Positions 1 through 9,025 of a stretch of 64,000 nt of DNA are shown here, one piece after another. Positions within the stretch are counted from its first letter, which is position 1. The number at the start of each line of letters is the position of its first letter. This DNA comes from Hyphomicrobiales bacterium (GTDB lineage: Bacteria > Pseudomonadota > Alphaproteobacteria > Rhizobiales > Rhizobiaceae): the NCBI GenBank assembly GCA_900471515.1, contig UCFC01000024.1, positions 235,258 through 299,257 of the forward strand, in the 5' to 3' direction. A program made the position numbers and the translations under genes. The notes beneath the pieces were generated by a model, which did no database searches, had not been told where the DNA came from, and was given only the letters and a program-made list of their open reading frames with translations.

Positions 1-317
1 AGGTCGGCATCGCCGATATGGCGAAAGACCTGCGGCGCCAGCGGATAGCGGCTGCTGCCGGACCAGGGGATACGGACGACGTCGATGCCGTCAATCGTTT
101 CGCGTGCCGGAAGCCTGTTTTCCGGAGCCACGAAAAGAGAATCGAGCGTGACGACGCGAACGCGAAATCCGCGTTTCAACGTCTGGCGCGCGAGATTGGC
201 GACCACATCCTCCATCCCGCCGCGGTTCGGCAGGAATTGCCGGACGACATGCACGATGAGGGGGGCAGCTTTTGGCTGCGCCCTGTTTTGAAGGGTCTCT
301 ATCATGGAGACGGACAT
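1..317 (-). CDS. Glycosyltransferase family 4, N-terminal part (cut by window edge)
   Basis: The reading frame opens at 317 and runs off the window at base 1, giving about 105 residues. After about 17 residues comes PLIVHVVRQFLPNRGGMED, the usual first strand and glycine loop of the N-terminal Rossmann domain of GT4 (GT-B fold) glycosyltransferases. There the loop sits near the acceptor site; GT4 enzymes generally move sugars from nucleotide-sugars onto polysaccharide or lipid carriers. A purine-rich stretch with GGTGGG precedes the ATG. The catalytic C-terminal half lies outside the window, so donor, acceptor and pathway cannot be judged. It lies about 100 bp downstream of the Lrp-like gene on the same strand. 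Confidence 0.75.
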   Translation of the reverse strand, partial: MSVSMIETLQNRAQPKAAPLIVHVVRQFLPNRGGMEDVVANLARQTLKRGFRVRVVTLDSLFVAPENRLPARETIDGIDVVRIPWSGSSRYPLAPQVFRHIGDAD

Positions 318-420
318 TTCCCACCTGTTTTTTGTGGGAATTATCAGCCATGACCGTGCTTAAGGCGCAGTTTATAAGGGCGTTTCGGGGCCGGGTTTAT
401 TAGCAAAAGGGTTAACCGGT

Positions 421-657
421 TCAGAACGCCTTGAAGGTCAATGTCGTCAGGGAACGAACGATGCCGGGGATGTTGGCGATGTTGTCGTTGATGAACTTGC
501 CGATATCCTGGCCCTCTTCGATGTAGACCTTGAGCAGCAGGTCGTAATTGCCTGATGTCGAGTAGAGCTCCGAGACCAGTTCGGTCTTGTAGATGGCGTC
601 GGCAACTTCGTAGGTCTTGCCCGGGGCGCACTGGAGCTGGACGAAGATCGGCTTCAT
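421..657 (-). CDS. Stand-alone Lrp/AsnC ligand-binding (RAM) domain protein
   Basis: A 78-residue protein starting MKPIFVQLQCAPG. It matches only the C-terminal effector-binding/oligomerisation domain of Lrp/AsnC regulators (beta-alpha-beta-beta-alpha-beta), with the typical segments GNYDLLLKVY and IPGIVRSLTTLTF. The helix-turn-helix half is absent. In-frame sequence continues upstream, but it lacks HTH features and overlaps the LysR gene, so the ATG at 657 is the sensible start. Such single-domain proteins are common in rhizobia and may sense amino acids or modulate full-length Lrp proteins; no partner can be deduced here. It lies 70 bp downstream of the LysR gene on the same strand. Confidence 0.85.
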   Translation of the reverse strand: MKPIFVQLQCAPGKTYEVADAIYKTELVSELYSTSGNYDLLLKVYIEEGQDIGKFINDNIANIPGIVRSLTTLTFKAF

Positions 658-727
658 GGGAATTTCCTGCATCGAATTCTGATGGCGCGCATAATGGTCG
701 AAACCGCCGCCGCGATGCAAGCCTTCC

Positions 728-1636
728 TTACGTTTCAGAACCCGAATGGGCCTCTGTGACGATCCAGTCGCGGAAGGCGGCAAGCGGGGCGTAGTCGGCG
801 CGTTCCGGCGGAAAGGCGAGATAGTAGCGCTCGCGGCTTTCCGTCTCCCTGTCGATGGCGGCCACGAGATCGCCGCGCTTGAGTTCCTCCTGCATGAGGA
901 AAGTCGGCAGCAGGGCAATGCCAAGGCCGGCGATCGCCGCCTGCGCTGCCGTGGCAAACTGGTCGAACAGCATGCCGTGTACGCTTTCGAAGGCGACGCC
1001 ATTGTCGGCAAACCAGCGTTCCCAGGCGTCGGGGCGGGTCGTCAGATGCAGGAGCGGCACCGTCAGCAGGTCTTCCGGCCGGGAGATCGCATTGCGCTTC
1101 AGGAAATCCGGGCTGCAGGCGGGCAGCGTGCGTTCCGACATCAGGAAGGCGAGTTCCGCACCCGGCCAGTGGGGATGGCCGAAATGGATGGCGGCATCGA
1201 TGGAATCGAGGCGGAAATCGAAGGAGGACAGCCGGGTGACGAGATTGATCGTCACACCCGGATTGGCGGAAAGGAAGCGGCCGAGGCGCGGCGCCAGCCA
1301 GCGCGTACCGAAGGTCGGCAGAATGGCCAGGTTCAGCGTGCCGCCGTGCGGGTTGGCGCGCAGGTTAAGCGAAGCGCTGGAGATGCGCCGCAGCGCCTCG
1401 CGGATTTCCCGCGCATAGGCATCGCCGGCAAGGGTAAGCCGCACCGTCTGGCGCTCGCGCAGGAAAAGTTCGACGCCGAGCTGCTCCTCCAGTGCCTTGA
1501 TCTGGCGGCTGACGGCGCTCTGCGTCAGGTCGAGTTCTCGCGCGGCTGCGGTTACGCTGCCGTTGCGGGCGACCGCCTCGAAGGCGGCCAGATGGGACGT
1601 CGACGGCAAAAAGCGCCTGGGTGCAAGCATAATCAT
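728..1636 (-). CDS. LysR-type transcriptional regulator, likely controller of the lysine/pipecolate genes
   Basis: A 302-residue protein with an N-terminal winged HTH (residues about 12-70; core AAFEAVARNGSVTAAARELD, then LTQSAVSRQIKALEEQLG) and a LysR substrate-binding domain resembling GcvA-like members. The first codon is ATG at 1636, but a second ATG at 1630 (third residue) is equally possible. It is transcribed divergently from hglS, the classic arrangement for a LysR regulator of the adjacent operon. From memory, the Pseudomonas putida PP_5257-PP_5260 cluster (amaA, amaB, LysR, hglS) also contains a LysR gene. The intergenic region carries an inverted repeat of LysR type. The effector is unknown; a lysine-derived metabolite is an inference. 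Confidence 0.88.
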   Translation of the reverse strand: MIMLAPRRFLPSTSHLAAFEAVARNGSVTAAARELDLTQSAVSRQIKALEEQLGVELFLRERQTVRLTLAGDAYAREIREALRRISSASLNLRANPHGGTLNLAILPTFGTRWLAPRLGRFLSANPGVTINLVTRLSSFDFRLDSIDAAIHFGHPHWPGAELAFLMSERTLPACSPDFLKRNAISRPEDLLTVPLLHLTTRPDAWERWFADNGVAFESVHGMLFDQFATAAQAAIAGLGIALLPTFLMQEELKRGDLVAAIDRETESRERYYLAFPPERADYAPLAAFRDWIVTEAHSGSET

Positions 1637-1651
1637 TCCATATCAGAATGA
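1633..1651. promoter_or_regulatory. Candidate LysR operator in the lysR-hglS divergent region
   Basis: A perfect 6-bp inverted repeat, TCATTC and GAATGA, separated by 7 bases. It contains the T-N11-A core expected of LysR-family sites and overlaps the LysR start codon, as autoregulatory sites often do. The string GAATGAAC occurs again at 1719-1726, just before hglS. Function is inferred from position and symmetry. Confidence 0.45.
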
Positions 1652-1739
1652 ACTATTTCCGAAACGTCGATATTCATGGGATGAGCGCGCTTGTAAAGAA
1701 CTTCATCCTGCAAAATTGGAATGAACGCGGAGTTCCCCC

Positions 1740-3146
1740 ATGCCCGGCGCTTTCGTCTCGACCGACCGCATCCGTTCGCTCTTCACGGAAGCCATGTCGC
1801 AGATGTACCGGACGGAAGTGCCGCAATACGGAACGCTGATCGAGCTTGTGGGGGAGGTCAACGCCGAAGTCCTCGCGAAAGACCAGGAACTCAGCGAGCG
1901 ACTTCGGCGTGCAGGCGAACTCGAGCGCATCGATGTCGAGCGCCATGGCGCAATCCGTCTTGGAACGGCCGCAGAGCTTTTCACTATCCGCCGCCTCTTT
2001 GCCGTGATGGGCATGCGGCCGGTCGGCTATTACGACCTCTCGGTGGCCGGCGTCCCCGTGCATTCCACCTGCTTCAGGCCGGTCGAGGAAGCGGCGCTGA
2101 ACGTCAATCCGTTCCGTGTCTTCACCTCGCTTCTGCGGCTGGAGCTGATCGAGGATCAGGCGTTGCGGGCAGAAGCCGCGGCCATTCTCGGCAAGCGGCA
2201 GATCTACACGCCGCGCGCCATCGCCCTCATCGAGCAGTATGAGAAGGCCGGCGGGCTGACGGAGGCGGAGGCGACGGAATTCGTCGCCGAGGCACTGGAA
2301 ACCTTCCGCTGGCATGGTGCGGCGACCGTTAGCGCCGAGACTTACAAACGCCTGCATGATGCGCATCGCCTCATCGCCGATGTCGTCAGCTTCAAAGGGC
2401 CGCATATCAACCACCTGACGCCCCGCACGCTCGATATCGACGAGGTGCAGCGGCGCATGCCGGAACGCGGCATTACGCCCAAGGCCGTCATCGAAGGCCC
2501 GCCGCGGCGCAATTGCGATATCCTGCTGCGGCAGACGAGCTTCAAGGCTCTGGAAGAGCCGATCGCTTTTTCCGGCGCGACCGGGACAACATCAGGCACG
2601 CATACCGCCCGTTTCGGCGAAATCGAACAACGTGGCGTGGCACTGACGGCCAGGGGCCGGGCGCTCTACGACCAGTTGCTTGCCTCGGTGCGCGGCGAAG
2701 TGCAGGTCGGCGCATCCGGTGCCAAGGCCGGCGATTACGATGCCGAGCTTGCCGAACGGTTCAAGGCGCTGCCGGACAGCTGGGGGGACCTCAGGCGCGA
2801 AGGGCTTGCCTTCTTCCGCTATTCGGCCACGCCCCAAGGCATCGCAGCAAAGGGGCAGCTGCCATCCGATCCGGACGTCCTGATTGCCAGGGGTTATCTG
2901 CGTTTCGATCCTATCGTCTACGAGGATTTCCTGCCGGTCAGCGCGGCCGGTATCTTCCAGTCGAATCTCGGCACGGACCAGCAGCAGAATTACGCGACGC
3001 GCTCCAACCGCGCCGCCTTCGAGGCAGCGCTTGGGGCCGACGTGCAGGACGAACTCGCGCTCTATGGCGCGCTGCAAGCCGCCTCGCTTGAAACGGCGAT
3101 GGAAGAGCTTGGCCTTTCCGGCCCGAAGCTGAAGACCGTGGCCTGA
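1740..3146 (+). CDS. hglS: 2-oxoadipate dioxygenase/decarboxylase (HglS; DUF1338/YdcJ family)
   Basis: A 468-residue protein matching the DUF1338 family, whose Pseudomonas putida member HglS converts 2-oxoadipate to D-2-hydroxyglutarate and CO2 with Fe(II) and oxygen. Visible hallmarks are the N-terminal metal/substrate segment RHGAIRLGT (H69, R73, the spacing of the known His/Arg pair), a central GPHINHLTPR segment with further histidines, and HTARFGEIEQRG carrying the third metal ligand (Glu). Length is close to the characterised enzyme. It is the first gene of the hglS-amaA-amaB operon, with 69 bp to the next gene. Older annotation would call it a VOC-fold protein of unknown function. The pathway assignment rests on the two neighbours. 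Confidence 0.88.
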   Translation: MPGAFVSTDRIRSLFTEAMSQMYRTEVPQYGTLIELVGEVNAEVLAKDQELSERLRRAGELERIDVERHGAIRLGTAAELFTIRRLFAVMGMRPVGYYDLSVAGVPVHSTCFRPVEEAALNVNPFRVFTSLLRLELIEDQALRAEAAAILGKRQIYTPRAIALIEQYEKAGGLTEAEATEFVAEALETFRWHGAATVSAETYKRLHDAHRLIADVVSFKGPHINHLTPRTLDIDEVQRRMPERGITPKAVIEGPPRRNCDILLRQTSFKALEEPIAFSGATGTTSGTHTARFGEIEQRGVALTARGRALYDQLLASVRGEVQVGASGAKAGDYDAELAERFKALPDSWGDLRREGLAFFRYSATPQGIAAKGQLPSDPDVLIARGYLRFDPIVYEDFLPVSAAGIFQSNLGTDQQQNYATRSNRAAFEAALGADVQDELALYGALQAASLETAMEELGLSGPKLKTVA

Positions 3147-3215
3147 TATTTGGCCGCTTCCGCCGGTGCGGGAGCGGCGTTAGAGTGCCGAATTCGATCC
3201 TGACTGGACTGTCCG

Positions 3216-4499
3216 ATGCTCAATGATCCGCGCTCCCACGGCCTGTGGGAAAAGACCGCTCCTCAGCCGCCGCGTACATCCGCGCTGGAAGGCGTTGCAG
3301 AGGCCGATGTCGTCATCGTCGGCGGTGGCTATACCGGCCTTTCCTCGGGGCTGCACCTGGCGCAGGCCGGATCGCGGGTCGTGCTGCTCGAAGCCAAGGA
3401 AATCGGCTTCGGCGGAGCCGGTCGCAATGTCGGCCTCATCAATGCCGGCATGTGGGTCATGCCCGACGATTTGCCGGGTGTTCTTGGTCCTGTTTATGGC
3501 GAACGACTGCTCGACCTGCTCGGCAACGCGCCACGGCTGGTGATGGACCTGATCGAAAAGCACGGTATCGCCTGCGAGCTGGAGAAGCAGGGCACGCTGC
3601 ATTGCGCGGTTGGCGCCGATGGGCTGAAGGAAGTCGAGGAGCGTTACAAGCAGTGGTCGGCGCGGGGCGCGCCGGTCACGCTTCTGGATGCGAACGAGAC
3701 GGCAAAGCGTATCGGCACGAATGCCTATGCCGGGTCGCTGCTCGACATGCGGGCCGGCACGCTGCAGCCGCTGGCCTATGCGCGCGGGCTTGCCCATGCC
3801 GCGCAGAAGGCGGGCGTCGTGCTGCACACCGCAAGCCCCGTCATTGCAACCGAGCGGCAAGGCAGCCGCTGGGTGGTGAAGACGGCGCGCGGACAGGTGA
3901 GCGCCGACTGGATTGTCGTGGCGACCGATGCCTACAGCACCGGCCCCTGGGAGCTGGTGCGCAACGAACAGGTATTCCTGCCCTATTTCAACTTCGCCAC
4001 CGTGCCGCTCGGCCACAATCTGCGCCGGTCGATCCTGCCCAATCGCGAAGGCGTGTGGGACACGAAGGAAATCCTTTCCTCCTTCCGCATGGATCAGGCG
4101 GGCCGGCTCGTCTTCGGCAGTGTCGGGGCGCTGCGCAATACCGGCCTTTCCGTGCACAAGGGCTGGGCCAAACGCGCGCTGAAGCGGCTCTTTCCCGAGA
4201 TCGGCGATGTCGATTTCGAATGCGAGTGGTACGGGCAGATCGGCATGACCGACAATGCCCTGCCGCGCTTCCACAAATTCGCGCCCAACGTCATCGGGTT
4301 TTCGGGCTATAATGGCCGCGGGATCGCGCCCGGCACGGTATTCGGCCGCACTTTGGCGCAGCATATTCTTGGCCACATGGCCGAGGCGGATCTGCCCTTG
4401 CCGCTGACCGACCCCCGTGAGCCGAGCTTCCGCGGGCTTAAGGAATTGTGGTACGAAGCCGGCGCTCAGGTCGCCCATTTCGCCGATGCCCGTTTCTGA
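3216..4499 (+). CDS. amaA: FAD-dependent oxidoreductase, probable L-pipecolate oxidase
   Basis: A 427-residue DAO-family flavoprotein. The FAD-binding Rossmann motif VVIVGGGYTGLSSGLHLAQ lies at residues about 32-51, and the C-terminal IGFSGYNGRGIAPGT matches the second FAD contact region of the PuuB/OrdL group. On its own it could be any amine or amino-acid oxidase. Placement between hglS and a P6C-type aldehyde dehydrogenase, as in the P. putida ama cluster, points to AmaA, which oxidises L-pipecolate to piperideine-6-carboxylate. No signal peptide or membrane segment is evident. The ATG is 25 bp before the next gene's ATG measured from this stop, so co-translation within one transcript is likely. 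Confidence 0.8.
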   Translation: MLNDPRSHGLWEKTAPQPPRTSALEGVAEADVVIVGGGYTGLSSGLHLAQAGSRVVLLEAKEIGFGGAGRNVGLINAGMWVMPDDLPGVLGPVYGERLLDLLGNAPRLVMDLIEKHGIACELEKQGTLHCAVGADGLKEVEERYKQWSARGAPVTLLDANETAKRIGTNAYAGSLLDMRAGTLQPLAYARGLAHAAQKAGVVLHTASPVIATERQGSRWVVKTARGQVSADWIVVATDAYSTGPWELVRNEQVFLPYFNFATVPLGHNLRRSILPNREGVWDTKEILSSFRMDQAGRLVFGSVGALRNTGLSVHKGWAKRALKRLFPEIGDVDFECEWYGQIGMTDNALPRFHKFAPNVIGFSGYNGRGIAPGTVFGRTLAQHILGHMAEADLPLPLTDPREPSFRGLKELWYEAGAQVAHFADARF

Positions 4500-4524
4500 G
4501 AACAACAAGACTGGAACCAAGACA

Positions 4525-6063
4525 ATGAACATCGCCGTCCTCGATCTCGCCACCGAAACCGCCAAGCTGCTTGCCGATCTCGGCGTCGATGCCAGGAGCT
4601 ATGGCGGCGGCACGCTTTCCGTCACCTCACCGATCACGGGCAAGGAAATCGGCAAGCTGAAGGAACATTCCGTCGCGGATGCCAAGGCGGCGATCGACGC
4701 GGCGCATAAGGCCTTCCTCGAATGGCGGGCGGTTCCGGCGCCGAAGCGCGGCGAGCTGGTGCGCCTGCTCGGCGAAGAATTGCGCGCCTCCAAGACGGCA
4801 CTCGGCCGGCTGGTCTCGATCGAAGTCGGCAAGATCACCTCCGAAGGCCTCGGCGAAGTGCAGGAAATGATCGATATCTGCGATTTCGCGGTCGGCCTTT
4901 CCCGCCAGCTCTACGGCCTGACCATCGCCACGGAGCGTGCCGAGCACCGCATGATGGAAAGCTGGCATCCGCTTGGCGCCATCGGCATCATCTCGGCCTT
5001 CAATTTTCCGGTCGCCGTCTGGTCGTGGAATGCGGCACTCGCCATCGTCTGCGGCAATTCCACCGTCTGGAAGCCTTCCGAAAAGACGCCGCTGACCGCC
5101 CTTGCCGTGCAGGCGCTGTTCGAGAAGGCGCTGAAGCGGTTCGTTGCCGAAGGCGGCTCTGCGCCGGCCAATCTCTCGACGCTTTTGATCGGCGGCCGCG
5201 AGATCGGCGAAGTGCTTGTCGATCATCCGAAGATCCCGCTCGTTTCCGCTACCGGCTCCACCGCCATGGGCCGTGCCGTCGGCCCGCGCCTGTCCCAGCG
5301 TTTTGCCCGCGCTATCCTGGAACTCGGCGGCAACAATGCCGCGATCGTCTGCCCGACCGCCGATCTTGACCTGACGTTGCGCGGCGTTGCCTTCGCGGCC
5401 ATGGGTACGGCCGGTCAGCGCTGCACGACGCTGCGCCGTCTTTTCGTGCATGAGAGCGTCTATGACCAGCTCGTGCCGCGTCTGAAGAAGGCCTACGGTT
5501 CGGTCACGATCGGCAATCCGCTGGAAGCCGGCACAGTGGTCGGGCCGCTGATCGACGGGCAGGCCTTCGAGAAAATGCAGGCGGCCCTCGACCAGGCCAA
5601 GGCTGCCGGCGGCACCGTCGTCGGTGGCGAGCGGGTCGAGAACGGGTCGGCGGAAGCCTTCTATGTTCGCCCGGCTCTCGTCGAAATGCCGGAGCAGACC
5701 GGCCCGGTAGAGCACGAAACCTTCGCGCCGATCCTCTATGTCATCAAATACAGTGATTTCGACGCCGTGCTGGAGCTGCACAATGCCGTGCCGCAGGGCC
5801 TGTCGTCCTCGATCTTCACCAACAACATGCGTGAGGCCGAGACCTTCCTCTCCTCGCGCGGTTCGGATTGCGGGATCGCCAACGTCAATATCGGCCCTTC
5901 CGGCGCCGAAATCGGCGGCGCCTTCGGCGGCGAGAAGGAAACCGGCGGCGGTCGCGAATCCGGTTCGGACGCCTGGAAGGCCTATATGCGGCGTTCCACC
6001 AACACCGTCAATTACGGCCGGACCCTGCCGCTGGCGCAGGGCGTCAAGTTCGACGTCGAGTAA
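4525..6063 (+). CDS. amaB: Aldehyde dehydrogenase (ALDH7 type), L-piperidine-6-carboxylate dehydrogenase
   Basis: A 512-residue aldehyde dehydrogenase. The catalytic Cys lies in MGTAGQRCTTLRRL and the general-base Glu in ILELGGNNA; the segment IISAFNFPVAVWSWN matches the antiquitin/ALDH7 branch. ALDH7 enzymes oxidise 2-aminoadipate semialdehyde (P6C) to 2-aminoadipate. The frame is open further upstream to 4417, inside amaA, but the ATG at 4525 gives a normal ALDH7 length and N-terminus. With amaA and hglS it gives pipecolate to P6C to 2-aminoadipate, then, after a transaminase not found here, 2-oxoadipate to D-2-hydroxyglutarate. An intrinsic terminator follows directly. Confidence 0.87.
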   Translation: MNIAVLDLATETAKLLADLGVDARSYGGGTLSVTSPITGKEIGKLKEHSVADAKAAIDAAHKAFLEWRAVPAPKRGELVRLLGEELRASKTALGRLVSIEVGKITSEGLGEVQEMIDICDFAVGLSRQLYGLTIATERAEHRMMESWHPLGAIGIISAFNFPVAVWSWNAALAIVCGNSTVWKPSEKTPLTALAVQALFEKALKRFVAEGGSAPANLSTLLIGGREIGEVLVDHPKIPLVSATGSTAMGRAVGPRLSQRFARAILELGGNNAAIVCPTADLDLTLRGVAFAAMGTAGQRCTTLRRLFVHESVYDQLVPRLKKAYGSVTIGNPLEAGTVVGPLIDGQAFEKMQAALDQAKAAGGTVVGGERVENGSAEAFYVRPALVEMPEQTGPVEHETFAPILYVIKYSDFDAVLELHNAVPQGLSSSIFTNNMREAETFLSSRGSDCGIANVNIGPSGAEIGGAFGGEKETGGGRESGSDAWKAYMRRSTNTVNYGRTLPLAQGVKFDVE

Positions 6064-6083
6064 GACAGGCAACAAAATTGTTG

Positions 6084-6114
6084 AAGGCGTCGTTCCCGGA
6101 ACGTCGCCTTTTTT
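6084..6114 (+). terminator. Intrinsic terminator after amaB
   Basis: The arms AAGGCG-T-CGTTCC and GGAACG-T-CGCCTT form a near-perfect hairpin with one T-T mismatch, followed by a T run. It lies 21 bp after the amaB stop and closes the lysine catabolic operon. Confidence 0.8.
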
Positions 6115-6191
6115 GGCGAAATCTGGATTTATTCCCGCCAAGATGAAAAATTGAGTCAAGATAATGTGATGCCTATTTTGCCGTTGAAACT

Positions 6192-6206
6192 TGAAGTAAT
6201 CAGTCA
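6192..6206. promoter_or_regulatory. Candidate IRO box (RirA site) upstream of the iron ABC operon
   Basis: TGA-N9-TCA within TTGAAGTAATCAGTCAA (6191-6207), about 60 bp before the start of the ferric-iron binding-protein gene. TGA-N9-TCA is the known iron-responsive operator recognised by the rhizobial regulator RirA. The match is exact but the motif is short; the iron-transport context raises its credibility. Confidence 0.5.
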
Positions 6207-6268
6207 ACAAAAATATACGGCTGCCATCACCCCTGGGGAATTCGGGTGACATCGCTACGGAGGCCATC

Positions 6269-7294
6269 ATGAAAATTGCTCTTAACCGTCTTTCCGGCGC
6301 GTTCGCGCTTGTCGCTTCGCTTCTTGCCGCCACCGCGCTTGCAGGCAGCGCCAATGCGCAGGAGTCCGAAGGCATTGTCGTTTACAACGCCCAGCACGAA
6401 AGCCTCGGCCGTGAATGGATCGATGCCTTCACCAAGGAGACCGGTATCAAGGTCACCATGCGCCAGGGCAGCGACATGCAGTTCGCCAACCAGATCATCC
6501 AGGAAGGCGACGCCTCGCCTGCGGACGTGTTCCTGACCGAAAACTCGCCGGCCATGACGCTGGTCGACGGCGCCGGCCTGTTTGCGCCGATCGAGAAGGA
6601 TACGCTGGATCAGGTTCCGGAGCAGTATCGCCCCGCCGACGGCATGTGGACCGGCATTGCCGCCCGCACGACTGTTTTTGCCTATGACAAGACGAAGCTT
6701 TCCGAAGACAAGCTGCCGAAGTCGATGCTCGACCTTCAGGACCCGGCCTGGAAGGGCCGCTGGGGTGCAGCCCCGGCCGGTGCCGACTTCCAGGCCATCG
6801 TGGCAGCCCTGCTGCAGCTGAAGGGCGAGGATGCCACCAAGGCATGGCTGAAGGGCCTCAAGGACAACGCCACCCCCTACAAGGGCAACAGCGTTGCCAT
6901 GAAGGCCGTCAATGCCGGTGAGGTCGAAGGCGCGATCATCTATCACTACTACTGGTTCGGCGATCAGGCGAAGACCGGCGAAAACAGCAAGAATGTCGGC
7001 CTGCATTATTTCAAGAACCAGGATCCGGGCGCTTTCGTTTCCGTTTCGGGCGGCGGTATCCTGAAGTCCACGCAGCACATGAAGGAAGCCCAGGCCTTCC
7101 TGAAGTTCCTTACCAGCAAGGCGGGCCAGGCGATCCTCAAGGACGGCGATTCCTATGAATATGCCATCGGCAAGGATGCGGCCTCCAACGACAAGCTCAC
7201 ACCGCTTGCCGATCTCGACGCACCGAAAGTCGAAGCTTCGACGCTGGACAGCAAGAAGGTCGTGGAGCTGATGACGGCCGCCGGCCTCATCTAA
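6269..7294 (+). CDS. Periplasmic ferric-iron-binding protein of an ABC importer (Fbp/Fut/Afu type)
   Basis: A 341-residue type II solute-binding protein with a Sec signal peptide (MKIALNRLSGAFALVASLLA..., cleavage probably after the NAQ region near residue 30). The mature protein begins with VVYNAQHE, the strand that carries an iron-contacting His/Gln region in FbpA-like proteins. A paired tyrosine motif, IIYHYYWFG (residues about 222-230), matches the ferric-iron tyrosine ligands of the family. It is followed by a fused permease and an ATPase, so the three genes make a complete importer. Thiamine or polyamine binding proteins are related, but the double Tyr and the IRO box favour iron. Confidence 0.85.
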   Translation: MKIALNRLSGAFALVASLLAATALAGSANAQESEGIVVYNAQHESLGREWIDAFTKETGIKVTMRQGSDMQFANQIIQEGDASPADVFLTENSPAMTLVDGAGLFAPIEKDTLDQVPEQYRPADGMWTGIAARTTVFAYDKTKLSEDKLPKSMLDLQDPAWKGRWGAAPAGADFQAIVAALLQLKGEDATKAWLKGLKDNATPYKGNSVAMKAVNAGEVEGAIIYHYYWFGDQAKTGENSKNVGLHYFKNQDPGAFVSVSGGGILKSTQHMKEAQAFLKFLTSKAGQAILKDGDSYEYAIGKDAASNDKLTPLADLDAPKVEASTLDSKKVVELMTAAGLI

Positions 7295-7370
7295 GCCTTT
7301 CTGCCGCAGGCTATTTCCCGCCAAAACTATTGCTTTTGGCTCAAGAAAACCTTAGGGCATGACGAAATCC

Positions 7371-7405
7371 GGCAACCGCCATGAAAGGCGGTTGCCTTCC
7401 TTTTT
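7371..7405 (+). terminator. Hairpin with T tract between binding-protein and permease genes
   Basis: Perfect 10-bp arms GGCAACCGCC (7371-7380) and GGCGGTTGCC (7387-7396) around a 6-base loop, followed by TTCCTTTTT. It resembles an intrinsic terminator inside the operon. It probably causes partial termination or protects the upstream mRNA, so that the binding protein is made in excess over the membrane subunits, as in other ABC importer operons. Confidence 0.75.
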
Positions 7406-7411
7406 CAGCGT

Positions 7412-9025
7412 GTGAAGGCATCGGCCTTGCTGCAGGACAATAGATTGCTTGCATCCGGCAATAGGGCGCCGGCGGCACCCAGGGCCACGCGACTGGTTTT
7501 GCCGCGTGGACGCATGCCGCACGCTTCCGTCGTTCTCCTCGCGTCCGTTGTGGCGATCTTCAGCCTCGTGCCGCTCGGCTTCATCGCCTGGGTGACTTAC
7601 GATGTGGGCTGGGAAACAGTGAAGACGCTGGTCTTCCGCCCGCGCGTCGGCGAGCTTCTCGTCAATACGGTGCTTCTGGAATCGATCACTATTCCGCTGT
7701 CGATCGTCCTTGCCGTCACGCTCGCCTGGCTGACGGAACGTACGGACATTCCCTTCGCGCGGCTCTGGGCATGGCTCGCCATCGCGCCGCTCGCCGTGCC
7801 GGCCTTTGTGCATTCCTATGCCTGGGTGAGCCTGCTTCCGGGCATGCGCGGGCTGCAGAGCGGCGTCTTCGTTTCGGTACTTGCCTATTACCCCTTCCTC
7901 TACCTGCCGGTTGCTGCGGCACTGCGCCGGTTCGACCCGGCAATCGAGGATGCCGCCGCCTCGCTTGGCCTCGATCCGTGGCGCGTGTTCTTCCGCACGA
8001 TCCTGCCACAGCTTCGCCTTGCGATTTGCGGCGGCTCGCTGCTGATTGCGTTGCACCTCCTGTCGGAATACGGGTTGTTCGTGATGATCCGCTTCGACAC
8101 GTTTGCAACCGCGATCGTCGATCAGTTCCAGTCTTCCTATAACAGCCCGGCTTCCAACATGCTCGGCGGCGTGCTTGTCGCTTGCTGCCTGTTCCTGCTC
8201 GGCGTCGAGATCCTGCTGCGCGGTACCGAGCGTTATGCGCGTGTCGGCTCCGGTTCGGCGCGTCCTGCCGATCGCCGCCGGCTCGGCTGGTTCGTGGTGC
8301 CCGCCGTAGCGCTGCCGATCGCCCTTGCGGTACTGACGCTCGGCGTGCCGCTGGTGACACTCGGGCGCTGGCTCTATCTCGGCGGGCTCGGCATCTGGCG
8401 CATCGACCTGGTGAGCGCCTTCGTGCAGACCATTGTCCTTGCTCTTGCCGGCGGTGTGCTGACGACGATCGTTGCGGCCCCCATGGCCTGGCTGTCGGTG
8501 CGTGCGCCGGGCCGCCTTCAGCGTATCCTTGAGGCCTGCCACTATTATGTCGGTTCGCTGCCGGGCGTCGTTGTGGCGCTGGCGCTGGTTTCTATTACCG
8601 TTCGCCTTGTCCTGCCGCTCTACCAGACCTTCGCGACGCTGCTCGTCGCCTATGTGCTGCTCTTCCTGCCGCGCGCAATGGTCGGCCTGCGCGCCAGCAT
8701 CGCGCAGGCGCCCGTCGAACTGGAGCGGGCGGCGATGGGGCTTGGCCGTACGCCCGGACAGGCGGTCAGGCAGATCACCATGCGGCTCGCGGCACCGGGA
8801 GCCGCCGCCAGCGTGGCGCTTGTCGCGCTCGGCATCACCAATGAATTGACGGCGACGCTGATGCTGTCGCCGAACGGTGTCGATACGCTGGCGACGAAAT
8901 TCTGGTCGCTGACGAGCGAGATCGATTATGTCTCTGCGGCGCCTTACGCGTTGATGATGGTCGTGCTGTCGTTCCCGCTTACCCTCATGCTCTATGCCCA
9001 ATCGAAACGGACTGCCGGCCAATGA
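7412..9025 (+). CDS. Ferric-iron ABC transporter permease, fused two-half type (FbpB-like)
   Basis: A 537-residue inner-membrane protein with about twelve hydrophobic segments and two EAA-like loops, one per half: [20 protein letters not shown] and, near the C-terminus, [20 protein letters not shown]. This tandem duplication is typical of FbpB/SfuB iron permeases. The start is uncertain. GTG at 7412 gives the full frame but has no obvious Shine-Dalgarno and sits immediately after the terminator-like hairpin; ATG at 7514 would remove 34 mostly polar residues and still leave the first membrane segment. The stop overlaps the ATPase start by four bases (ATGA). Confidence 0.88.
   Translation: MKASALLQDNRLLASGNRAPAAPRATRLVLPRGRMPHASVVLLASVVAIFSLVPLGFIAWVTYDVGWETVKTLVFRPRVGELLVNTVLLESITIPLSIVLAVTLAWLTERTDIPFARLWAWLAIAPLAVPAFVHSYAWVSLLPGMRGLQSGVFVSVLAYYPFLYLPVAAALRRFDPAIEDAAASLGLDPWRVFFRTILPQLRLAICGGSLLIALHLLSEYGLFVMIRFDTFATAIVDQFQSSYNSPASNMLGGVLVACCLFLLGVEILLRGTERYARVGSGSARPADRRRLGWFVVPAVALPIALAVLTLGVPLVTLGRWLYLGGLGIWRIDLVSAFVQTIVLALAGGVLTTIVAAPMAWLSVRAPGRLQRILEACHYYVGSLPGVVVALALVSITVRLVLPLYQTFATLLVAYVLLFLPRAMVGLRASIAQAPVELERAAMGLGRTPGQAVRQITMRLAAPGAAASVALVALGITNELTATLMLSPNGVDTLATKFWSLTSEIDYVSAAPYALMMVVLSFPLTLMLYAQSKRTAGQ

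Noticed and set aside
3180..4565. 461-residue open frame antisense to amaA
   Set aside because: It mirrors a well-supported flavoprotein gene; high GC content keeps the antisense frame open. No recognisable domain.
4627..6375. 582-residue open frame antisense to amaB
   Set aside because: Shadow frame crossing the amaB terminator and the iron promoter region.
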